Part shown: piece by piece, positions 9,227 to 16,181 of the stretch
Layout: each line of letters opens with the position of its first letter
How positions within the stretch are numbered: position 1 is the stretch's first letter
Assembly: GCF_000373365.1 (NCBI RefSeq)
Contig: NZ_KB891126.1
Location: 106 to 64,105 of the forward strand
DNA length: 64,000 bases
Direction: 5' to 3'
DNA from: Parafrankia discariae
GTDB taxonomy: Bacteria > Actinomycetota > Actinomycetes > Frankiales > Frankiaceae
Notes under the pieces: model-generated
Database searches by the model: none
Seen by the model: only the letters and a program-made list of their open reading frames with translations
What the model was told of the DNA's origin: nothing
Program-made: the position numbers and the translations under genes

Positions 9227-9301
9227 AGTTGTGCGTAGTTGACGGAACCTGCCGCGTCCCCGCCGTCTGTCTGCCGGAAGCGCTCCTGCCGGGAGGACAT
9301 T

Positions 9302-11251
9302 GTGGGAAAGGCTGTTGGAATAGACCTGGGGACGACTAATTCGGTCATCGCGGTCGTTGAGGGCGGCCAGCCGACGGTCATCCCCAACGCCGAGGGCTCG
9401 CGCACGACGCCGTCGGTGGTCGCGTTCACCGAGGGTGGCGAGCGGCTGGTGGGGGAGCTGGCCCGACGCCAGTCGATCCTCAACCCGAAGGGCACGATCA
9501 CCTCGGTCAAGCGTTTCGTCGGGCGCCGCTACAGCGAGGTCGCCAGCGAGCTGCGGACGGTCACCTTCGATCTCGTCCCGGGCCAGGACGACGCCGTGCG
9601 GATCACGGTGCGCGGACGGCAGTACGCGCCCGAGGAGATCTCGGCGATGGTACTGCGAAAGCTCGTCGACGACGCGGCCCGCTTCCTGGGGGAGAAGGTC
9701 ACCGAGGCCGTCATCACCGTCCCGGCGTACTTCAACGACGCCCAGCGCCAGGCGACCAAGGACGCCGGCCGGATCGCCGGCCTGGAGGTGCTGCGGATCA
9801 TCAACGAGCCGACGGCCGCGGCGCTCGCCTACGGGCTGGACAAGCGGTCGCACGAGACCGTCCTGGTTTTCGACCTCGGCGGCGGGACGTTCGACGTGTC
9901 CGTCCTCGACGTCGGCGACGGGATTGTCGAGGTACGGGCGACCGCCGGCGACACCCATCTGGGCGGAAACGACTGGGACCGCCGCCTGGTCGACTTCCTC
10001 GCCGACGAGTTCAAGCATCAGAACGGCATCGACCTACGCGACGATCCGCAGGCGTTGCAGCGGTTGTTCGAGGCCGCGGAGAAAGCGAAGATCGAGCTTT
10101 CCTCGGTCAGTCAGACCCAGCTGAACCTGCCGTTCATCACCGCTGACTCGAACGGCCCGAAGCATCTCAACACCACGCTCACCCGGGGCCAGTTCGAAAT
10201 GAACACGTCCGATCTGCTCGAGCGGTGCATGCCGGCGGTGCGCCGCGCGATGGCGGACGCGAAGATCGCCGAGCCGGACATCGACGAGGTCATCCTGGTC
10301 GGCGGTGCCACCCGGATGCCCGCGGTGCAGGCCGCGGTGCGCCGGCTCACCGGCGGCCGGGACCCGAACATGACCGTCAACCCGGACGAGGTCGTCGCCG
10401 TCGGCGCCGCCATCCAGGCCGCGGTCCTCAAGGGCGAGGTCTCCGACGTGCTGCTGCTCGACGTCACCCCGCTCTCCCTCGGGGTGGAGACCCTCGGCGG
10501 CGTCAGCACGAAGGTGATCGAGCGCAACACGACGATCCCCGCCCGGCGCAGCGAGACGTTCTCCACCGCGGAGGACAACCAGTCCGCCGTGGACATCGTG
10601 GTCCTGCAGGGCGAGCGCGAGATGGCCGCGGACAACCGGACCCTCGGCCGGTTCCGGCTGGAGGGCATCCGGCCCGCGCCACGCGGCCAGGCCCAGGTGG
10701 ACGTCACCTACGACATCGACGCCAACGGCATCCTGAACGTCACCGCGCGCGACACCGACACGGCCGCCGAGCAGCGCATCACCATCTCGGACAACACCAA
10801 CCTTCCCGCGGACGAGATCGAGCGGATGGTGGCCGACGCCGAGCGCAACCGCGCGGAGGACACCCGGCTGCGGGAGAACGCCGACGCCCACAACCAGCTC
10901 GACACGATCGCCTACCAGGTCCAGCGCCGGCTGTCCGAGCTCGGCGACGACGTTCCGGCGCACGAGCGGGCCCGTGCCGAGCAGCTCGTCGCCCACGCCC
11001 GCCGGGCCCTGGCGGAGAACGCCGGCGCCGACCGGGTCCGCCCGATCGTCAACGATCTCCAGCAGGTGCTGTACGCGCTGCCCGCCCCGGGCACGCGTGA
11101 GTCGGCGGCCGCGCCGGGCGGCGGTGGAAGTGCCGCGGCGGCCGGGCCGGGCACCGGCGGTCCGGGTGACGCCGGCCCGGGAACCGGCGGGCACGGCGCC
11201 GGCGGGGACGATGTGATCGACGCCGAGTTCACCACCCGCGATGATGACTGA
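9302..11251 (+). CDS. dnaK: Chaperone DnaK (Hsp70)
   Basis: This is a 649-residue ATP-dependent chaperone. The nucleotide-binding domain begins [18 protein letters not shown] and contains [16 protein letters not shown] and the adenosine-site [13 protein letters not shown]. The substrate-binding domain follows ([17 protein letters not shown]). The C-terminus ends in a Gly/Ala/Pro-rich tail with DDVIDAEF, close to the usual EEVD-like DnaK end. The GTG at 9302 is chosen because GGGAGG precedes it and the protein then begins at the conserved start. It is first in a tight cluster with grpE, cbpA and cbpM. An actinobacterium normally has another dnaK elsewhere, so this may be a secondary set; that is an inference. 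Confidence 0.96.
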   Translation: MGKAVGIDLGTTNSVIAVVEGGQPTVIPNAEGSRTTPSVVAFTEGGERLVGELARRQSILNPKGTITSVKRFVGRRYSEVASELRTVTFDLVPGQDDAVRITVRGRQYAPEEISAMVLRKLVDDAARFLGEKVTEAVITVPAYFNDAQRQATKDAGRIAGLEVLRIINEPTAAALAYGLDKRSHETVLVFDLGGGTFDVSVLDVGDGIVEVRATAGDTHLGGNDWDRRLVDFLADEFKHQNGIDLRDDPQALQRLFEAAEKAKIELSSVSQTQLNLPFITADSNGPKHLNTTLTRGQFEMNTSDLLERCMPAVRRAMADAKIAEPDIDEVILVGGATRMPAVQAAVRRLTGGRDPNMTVNPDEVVAVGAAIQAAVLKGEVSDVLLLDVTPLSLGVETLGGVSTKVIERNTTIPARRSETFSTAEDNQSAVDIVVLQGEREMAADNRTLGRFRLEGIRPAPRGQAQVDVTYDIDANGILNVTARDTDTAAEQRITISDNTNLPADEIERMVADAERNRAEDTRLRENADAHNQLDTIAYQVQRRLSELGDDVPAHERARAEQLVAHARRALAENAGADRVRPIVNDLQQVLYALPAPGTRESAAAPGGGGSAAAAGPGTGGPGDAGPGTGGHGAGGDDVIDAEFTTRDDD

Positions 11252-11726
11252 CCACCCCACTGGCACGGACCTGGCGGCCGAGCTGGAGGAGTCGCAGGCC
11301 AGGCATCTGCGGACGCTGGCCGACTTCGACAACTACCGCCGCCGGGCCGGACGGGAGATCGGCGCCGCCACGGCGGCCGAGCGGGACCGCGTCATCCTCG
11401 CCTGGCTGCCGGTGCTCGACCACCTGGAGCTCGCCCTCGCCCACGCGGACGCCGACCCCGACTCCCTCGTCGACGGCGTGCGCGGGGTGCGCCAGCTGGC
11501 GCTCGACGCGTTGCGGGTCTCCGGCGTCACCCGGCTCGACGACGAGACCGGCCCCTTCGACCCGGCCCGGCACGAGGTCGGCGCCGTCGTCGACAGTGCC
11601 CTGACACCGCGGCCTCCCCCGGCGGGCACCGTCGTCGAGGTCCTGCGCCCCGGCTTCGAGGCCGGTGGACGGGTGCTGCGGCCCGCATCGGTCGCGGTGA
11701 GCGCAGGTCCGCGGTCGGCGTCATGA
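11241..11726 (+). CDS. grpE: GrpE-like nucleotide exchange factor
   Basis: This 161-residue protein is a short GrpE. The signature [18 protein letters not shown] is followed by helical [16 protein letters not shown] and a small beta domain ending [12 protein letters not shown] and [11 protein letters not shown]. Typical GrpE proteins have about 180-220 residues and a long N-terminal coiled coil; here that coil is largely missing. It should release ADP from the DnaK upstream. The start (ATG 11241 or 11244) overlaps the dnaK stop by 8-11 nt and its stop overlaps the next start (ATGA), so translation is coupled. Confidence 0.9.
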   Translation: MMTDHPTGTDLAAELEESQARHLRTLADFDNYRRRAGREIGAATAAERDRVILAWLPVLDHLELALAHADADPDSLVDGVRGVRQLALDALRVSGVTRLDDETGPFDPARHEVGAVVDSALTPRPPPAGTVVEVLRPGFEAGGRVLRPASVAVSAGPRSAS

Positions 11727-12751
11727 GCGCCGGGACCACGGGACGCGCGAGCCCGGACTTCTACGAGCTGCTCGGCGTGCCGCGCGACGCCGACGCCGAC
11801 GCCATCCAGCGCGCCTACCGCAAGCTGGCCCGCCGATACCACCCGGACATCAACTCCGACCCGTCCGCCGAGGAGCGGTTCAAGGATCTCTCCGAGGCGT
11901 ACGACGTGCTGTCCGACCCGGACACCCGCGCGCGCTACGACCGGTTCGGCCGGGATTTCCGCCGGGTGCCGGAGGGCGCCGAACGCTGGGCGGACGCCCC
12001 ACCTGGCGGCTTCGGGGCGGCTCCCGGCACCGGGCCGGGCGCCGGCTCCGGGGCCGGCGGGCGCGGCGGGGGCTTCGGGTTCGAGGGGTTTCAGGGGTTT
12101 CAGGGCTTCGACTTCGAGGACCTGTTCGGCGGCGTACGCGGGTTCGCCCGCCGGCGCGGCCGGGCGGGCCCGGTGCCCGGCGCCGACCAGGAGGCGGAGA
12201 TCGAGATCTCGCTCGCCGAGGCCTACCGCGGCGGGCGACGGCGGATCACGCTGCCCGGACCGCACGGCCCGCGGGAGGTCGAGGTGGCCGTCCCGGCCGG
12301 CATCCGCGACGGCCAGCGGCTGCGGCTGGCCGGCCAGGGCGGGCGGGGCCGGGACGGCGCGAGCCCCGGTGACCTCTACCTCATGGTGCGCCTGACTCCC
12401 GACCCGCGGTTCCGGGTCGAGGGCCGCGACGTCCACACCGATCTGCCGCTCGCCCCGTGGGAGGCCGTCCTGGGGACGGCGGCCGGGCTGGACACGCCGG
12501 CCGGTGAGCGGGTGACCGTCACCGTCCCGCCGGGCACCTCCAGCGGCCGCCGGCTCCGTCTGCGCGGCTGGGGCCTGCCGGCGCCGGGCCGGGACGCGGA
12601 CCGGGCGGCCGAGGGTGCGGGTGACCTGTACGCGCACATGCGGATCATGGTGCCGCCCGACCCCACCGAACGGGAGAGCGAACTGTTCCGCGAGCTCGCC
12701 CGCGTCTCGTCCTTCAACCCCAGGTCCGGCAACCCCAGGGGGCGGTCATGA
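11723..12751 (+). CDS. cbpA: DnaJ-type co-chaperone without zinc finger (CbpA type)
   Basis: This 342-residue J-domain protein stimulates DnaK. The J domain covers residues 10-75 with the HPD motif at 40-42. A Gly/Phe-rich linker follows at about 92-140 ([21 protein letters not shown]). Two C-terminal beta-sandwich substrate domains complete it. The four CxxCxGxG zinc repeats of classical DnaJ are missing, which places it with CbpA. It overlaps grpE by 4 nt and cbpM by 4 nt. The pairing with CbpM just downstream strengthens the CbpA assignment. Confidence 0.92.
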   Translation: MSAGTTGRASPDFYELLGVPRDADADAIQRAYRKLARRYHPDINSDPSAEERFKDLSEAYDVLSDPDTRARYDRFGRDFRRVPEGAERWADAPPGGFGAAPGTGPGAGSGAGGRGGGFGFEGFQGFQGFDFEDLFGGVRGFARRRGRAGPVPGADQEAEIEISLAEAYRGGRRRITLPGPHGPREVEVAVPAGIRDGQRLRLAGQGGRGRDGASPGDLYLMVRLTPDPRFRVEGRDVHTDLPLAPWEAVLGTAAGLDTPAGERVTVTVPPGTSSGRRLRLRGWGLPAPGRDADRAAEGAGDLYAHMRIMVPPDPTERESELFRELARVSSFNPRSGNPRGRS

Positions 12752-13053
12752 CCAGGACGCTCGTCCGCATCCGCCCACGGGACCGTGAGCTGGACCTGGA
12801 GTCCTTCTGCGTCGCCGCCCAACTGCACCCCGACCTCGTCCGCAGGCTGGCGACCCTCGGCCTGCTCGACGTCGGGACCGGCCCCGGGGGTCGTCGCGTC
12901 CTCGCCGCGGGGGCGTTGGCCCGCGCCGGGCGCATCGAACGGCTGCGCCGCGACCTCGGGATCACCTACACCGCCACCGGGGTGGTGCTCGACCTGCTCG
13001 ACCGGATCGACGAGCTCGAACGGCTGCTGCGGCAACCGCGGCGGGGACGGTGA
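12748..13053 (+). CDS. cbpM: Chaperone modulator CbpM-like (MerR-like fold)
   Basis: This is a 101-residue protein of CbpM type. It has an N-terminal winged-helix-like stretch ([24 protein letters not shown]) and a C-terminal helix ([28 protein letters not shown]). CbpM binds the J domain of CbpA and holds it inactive. MerR-type HspR repressors sit at the same position in other actinobacterial dnaK operons and are the alternative. Its ATG overlaps the cbpA stop (ATGA), making it the last gene of the four-gene unit. Confidence 0.8.
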   Translation: MTRTLVRIRPRDRELDLESFCVAAQLHPDLVRRLATLGLLDVGTGPGGRRVLAAGALARAGRIERLRRDLGITYTATGVVLDLLDRIDELERLLRQPRRGR

Positions 13054-13069
13054 ACGCCTCGCGCGGGCG

Positions 13070-13117
13070 CGGGGTTCAGGGGCCGCGGGGTTCAGGGGCG
13101 GCGCGGTTCAGGGGCGC
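13070..13117. repeat. Three 16-bp tandem repeats at converging gene ends
   Basis: The units CGGGGTTCAGGGGCCG, CGGGGTTCAGGGGCGG and CGCGGTTCAGGGGCGC run head to tail. The third contains the TGA stop of the tetR gene, read on the minus strand, so repeat number may have changed the end of that gene. No hairpin is evident. Confidence 0.7.
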
Positions 13118-13695
13118 AGCGCGGCCATGACCAGACCCGCGTAGCGGCGCCACTCCTTCGGGTCCCGGATCCCGAGATCGGACAGGACGCGCGCGTAGCC
13201 GCCGACCAGGATGCGGACGTCCAGGGCGGTGACGTCGTCGCGCAGTGTGCCCTGCTCGCGGGCGGCGTCGACGATGCCGGCGAGCACCCTGCTGACCGGC
13301 GCCTCCGCCATCCGGGAATCCCTGGTGGGCAGGACCTCGGCCAGCAGCACCTGGTCGTGGGCCAGCCGTTCGGAGACGTCGTACAGGAAGCCGCACAGCG
13401 CCGCGTAGGGGTCGCTCTCCTCGGCGGCGGCCGCCAGCCGTGCCTCCACCCAGCGGACCTGGTGCTCGGCGACGGCCCGGACCAGGTCGGCCTTGGTGGG
13501 GTAGCTGCGGTAGACCGTTGCCTTGCCCACGCCCGCCCGGGCCGCGACCTCGGGCACGGTGGCGTTGAGGCCCTTCTCCGCGAACACCGCGATGGCCGCC
13601 GCGATGATCTGCTCGTGGTTGCGCCGCGCGTCCGCGCGGCGCTCGGACCAGTCGAGGCACCCGCGTTCCGCCGTCTCGTCGGGCGGGGAGGACAT
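13108..13695 (-). CDS. TetR family repressor
   Basis: This is a 195-residue regulator. The TetR helix-turn-helix lies at about residues 28-72 (IIAAAIAVFAEKGLNATVPE, then VGKATVYRSYPTKADLVRAV), and the remainder is the helical ligand-binding domain. The gene starts 5 bp after the stop of the upstream DHA2 exporter and is co-transcribed with it. The operator pair in front of the exporter is its probable target, giving an autoregulated, substrate-induced efflux unit. The inducer is unknown. Confidence 0.9.
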   Translation of the reverse strand: MSSPPDETAERGCLDWSERRADARRNHEQIIAAAIAVFAEKGLNATVPEVAARAGVGKATVYRSYPTKADLVRAVAEHQVRWVEARLAAAAEESDPYAALCGFLYDVSERLAHDQVLLAEVLPTRDSRMAEAPVSRVLAGIVDAAREQGTLRDDVTALDVRILVGGYARVLSDLGIRDPKEWRRYAGLVMAALRP

Positions 13696-13700
13696 GGCCG

Positions 13701-15281
13701 TCAGTCTGCCTGATCGCCGGCGGTGCGGGTGGCCGCTGGCCCGGTGGCCGCAGTGCTGGTGGACGCTGGGCCGGCGGCCGGGGCCGTGGCCGGCACCGTC
13801 GCGGTGGCCGTCACCGTTGCCGCCGCCGCCGCGATCGCCGCCGTCGCCGGCGCCGGCGCGGCGGGGGCCGGCGGAGCGGTGGGGGCGCCGCCCCTGGGCC
13901 GCCGTGGGATGAACACCGCGGCCACCGCCGCGGCCATCGCCCCGCCGCCGCCCAGGAGGAAGGCCAGGGTGAAGGCCCCGTCGGTCGGCAGCGGGTGCGC
14001 CGTGGTGACGCTCGCGGCCAGCAGGGTCGCCGCGACCTGGGAGCCCACGGCGGAGCCCACGGAGCGCAGGAGCGTGTTGACCCCGGTCGCCTGCCCGGTC
14101 ATCGCGGGCGGCACCGCGCGGACGATGATGTTCGGCACCGCCGCCATGATCATGCCGATGCCCCCGAAGAGGAGCACCGACAGCGCGATCACCACGCCCT
14201 CACCGCCGTGCTCGAAGGCGAGCGCGGTCAGGCCGGTGGCGGAGATCAGGAATCCGGCGATGAGCGAGTCCCGTGAGTCGACGCGGAGCGTCAGCCGCCC
14301 CGAGACACCGGCCGTGACCAGCATCGCCCCGCACGCCGGCAGCAGGAGCAGGCCGGCCCCGGTGGCGTCCAGCCCGAACCCGTAGCCCGAGGACTCCGGG
14401 GTCTGCGAGAGCCGTGGGATGAGCACGAACGCGCCGAACGTGCCGAAGCCGACGAGCGCCGTCGCGAAGTTCGTGGCCATGACCTCCGGGCGGCCGAGCA
14501 GCCGCATGTCCACCAGAGGCTCGGTGACCCTGCGCTCGTACCACCCGAAGAACACCAGGACGGCCAGCCCCGCCGCGATCATGCCCAGGGTGCGCGGGCT
14601 TCCCCACCCCCACGACGGCGTCCTGGTGATCGCGATGAGGGGGGCGGTGAGCCCGAGCGCGAGCAGGACCGCGCCGGGCAGGTCGATCCGCCCGGGGGTG
14701 CGCCCGGCGGAGTCCCGCAGCCGCAGCGCGCCGAGGGCCGCACCCCCGGACATGATCGCCCCGGCCCAGAAGACCCACTCCCACGAGGCGTGGTCGACCA
14801 GGAGACCCCCCATGATCAGGCCGCCGCCGGCGCCGATGCCCGAGATCGCCGAGACCAGCCCGAGCGCGCCGGGCCGACGCTCCGCGCTGAACGTGTCGTT
14901 GATGAGGCCGAAGCACAGGGGGAAGATGCCGCCGCCCGCCCCCTGCACCACCCGGGCCAGGATCAGCAGCCAGACGTTCGGTGCCAGCACCGCCAGCGCG
15001 TTGCCGACGGCGAAGGCCGCGAGGGCGACGACCAGCATCCGCCGCTTGCCGAACATGTCGCCGAGCCGGCCGACGATCGGCGTGAGGATCGCGGCCGAGA
15101 CGAGGTAGGCGCTGAGGACCCACGAGATGTTCTCGGAGGTGGTGTGCAGTGCCTCGGCCAGGGCGCCGAGACCGGGCACGATGGCGGTCTGGGCCAGCGA
15201 GAACGCCGCCGACGCCAGTGCGAGGACGGCCAGCGCCCCGCCGCCGGTCCGAGTCTCCGGTCGCGCCTGACTGCTCCGCAT
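13701..15281 (-). CDS. MFS exporter, DHA2 family, with Ala/Pro/Thr-rich tail
   Basis: This is a 526-residue drug exporter with about 14 hydrophobic segments. Family features are WVLSAYLVSAAILTPIVGRL, the motif A loop GRLGDMFGKRRML, and GLVSAISGIGAGGGLIMGG in the motif C region. The last 60 residues are low-complexity Ala/Pro/Thr and probably a disordered cytoplasmic tail. The ATG at 15281 is chosen because GGGGAGCGGGGA precedes it; an in-frame ATG at 15311 lacks a ribosome site. The promoter with its two operators lies directly upstream, and the tetR gene follows 5 bp downstream. Confidence 0.88.
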   Translation of the reverse strand: MRSSQARPETRTGGGALAVLALASAAFSLAQTAIVPGLGALAEALHTTSENISWVLSAYLVSAAILTPIVGRLGDMFGKRRMLVVALAAFAVGNALAVLAPNVWLLILARVVQGAGGGIFPLCFGLINDTFSAERRPGALGLVSAISGIGAGGGLIMGGLLVDHASWEWVFWAGAIMSGGAALGALRLRDSAGRTPGRIDLPGAVLLALGLTAPLIAITRTPSWGWGSPRTLGMIAAGLAVLVFFGWYERRVTEPLVDMRLLGRPEVMATNFATALVGFGTFGAFVLIPRLSQTPESSGYGFGLDATGAGLLLLPACGAMLVTAGVSGRLTLRVDSRDSLIAGFLISATGLTALAFEHGGEGVVIALSVLLFGGIGMIMAAVPNIIVRAVPPAMTGQATGVNTLLRSVGSAVGSQVAATLLAASVTTAHPLPTDGAFTLAFLLGGGGAMAAAVAAVFIPRRPRGGAPTAPPAPAAPAPATAAIAAAAATVTATATVPATAPAAGPASTSTAATGPAATRTAGDQAD

Positions 15282-15315
15282 CCAGTTCCCCGCTCCCCGC
15301 GCTTCCGGCATCGAA

Positions 15316-15333
15316 GTGGACTCTGGGGTCCGC
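15316..15333. promoter_or_regulatory. TetR operator 1 (downstream of the exporter promoter)
   Basis: GTGGACTCTGGGGTCCGC is an imperfect 18-bp palindrome with GGAC/GTCC arms. Read in reverse it matches operator 2 at all outer positions. It would sit just after the transcription start. Confidence 0.6.
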
Positions 15334-15345
15334 TTGCTCGGGGGT

Positions 15346-15374
15346 ATCGTAGATCCAGCGGACTTTCGGGTCCA
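15346..15374 (-). promoter_or_regulatory. Promoter of the exporter-tetR operon
   Basis: On the minus strand TGGACC (15374-15369) and TACGAT (15351-15346) are separated by 17 bases, a sigma-70-type arrangement. The -35 box is embedded in operator 2, so a bound repressor would block RNA polymerase. Confidence 0.55.
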
Positions 15375-15375
15375 C
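15358..15375. promoter_or_regulatory. TetR operator 2 (over the -35 box)
   Basis: GCGGACTTTCGGGTCCAC is an 18-bp imperfect palindrome, in inverted orientation to operator 1. The two centres are 42 bp apart, close to four helical turns, so two repressor dimers would lie on the same face of the DNA. Confidence 0.6.
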
Positions 15376-15380
15376 TTACG

Positions 15381-15452
15381 ACCCGTCGCGGGGAGACCCG
15401 TCGCGGGGAGTCGGCCGGCCGGTGTCGGCCGGCCGGTGTCGGCCGGCCGGTG
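15381..15452. repeat. Tandem repeats, two 15-bp then three 14-bp units
   Basis: ACCCGTCGCGGGGAG occurs twice (15381-15410), followed directly by three copies of TCGGCCGGCCGGTG (15411-15452). The array separates the exporter operators from the next small reading frame. It has no spacers and is not a CRISPR array. Confidence 0.75.
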
Positions 15453-15749
15453 TCAGCGGCGGCTGATGACCTGGGCCGAGGATCTGGCCGGGTGGTGGAG
15501 CTGGTCGTGGGTGCTGGCCCACGAGTAGGCCTCCGCGGCGACCTGGGTGAACGAGGCCGGTCCGAGACGGCATTCGGCGCAGGACACGCCGAACATCCGG
15601 CTCAGGGTCCGCGCGCTGCGGCTCGGGGCCGTCGGGGCCTTCCCCCGGCCGAGCTCCGCGACCGCGCGGCCGTGCTCGGCGGTGGGGCGGATGCGCTCGG
15701 CCGCGGAGCGGCCGTGTTCCGTGGCGGGGCGGCGACGGAAGAGCCCCAT
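15453..15749 (-). CDS. Small hypothetical protein with CxxC
   Basis: This is a possible 98-residue protein that I do not recognise. The N-terminus is basic (MGLFRRR), the middle is disordered, and the C-terminal half has a more protein-like stretch, FGVSCAECRLGPASFTQV followed by AAEAYSWASTHDQLHH. CAEC plus the His-rich end could bind a metal. The ribosome site is weak (GGGACC). The stop lies immediately at the tandem repeat array. It could also be chance coding in GC-rich DNA. Confidence 0.4.
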   Translation of the reverse strand: MGLFRRRPATEHGRSAAERIRPTAEHGRAVAELGRGKAPTAPSRSARTLSRMFGVSCAECRLGPASFTQVAAEAYSWASTHDQLHHPARSSAQVISRR

Positions 15750-16181
15750 CAGTCGGTCCCCGGTGTCGGCAGCGCGGCGACCGCGGGTGGAAGGCCGTCG
15801 CCGTTCACCGCCCCTCCTCCGAAATGGGGATGGCCGGCGACGGGAGCCTTGTCACCGCTCGCGTTACCGGGAGCTGGCAGCGTGGTCGTGCACCGCGGGT
15901 TCACCAGCCGATGGTAGGACGCCGGCGTCCGAGACTCGACCAGAAGTCCTGTGCGGCATGTTGATGACAGGACGCTGTTGGGTGAAGGTCGACGCAGAGT
16001 CTCCATGGAGGTCGGATTCCCCGATCGAGTGAACCCTGGTTAGCCCGCTTCGGTGGCCTTCGGTCCGCTTCAGGCGTCTTGAGTGTGTTTAGGGACGCTT
16101 AAGGCGTGCTTCACCTCGTTTGGCCTCGGTCGGCCTGGGAGGCCTCGACCGGGACCGCCACTTAGGTCTAGCTTGTCCAAA
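15750..16181. other. Intergenic region, no gene seen
   Basis: This 432-bp stretch holds no convincing gene on either strand. The right end, before the MMPL gene, is less GC-rich and carries a possible -10 box TAGCTT at 16169-16174 with a weak TCGACC -35 at 16145-16150. Confidence 0.6.

Noticed and set aside
9021-9301. HAIR or CIRCE heat-shock operators before dnaK/hsp20
   Set aside because: I searched by eye for CTTGAGT-N7-ACTCAAG and TTAGCACTC-N9-GAGTGCTAA and found neither.
15381-15452. Possible CRISPR array
   Set aside because: The units (14-15 bp) touch each other with no spacers and there are no cas genes in the window.
15749-16006. 85-residue minus-strand frame
   Set aside because: No ribosome site, no ordered region; it crosses what looks like non-coding DNA.
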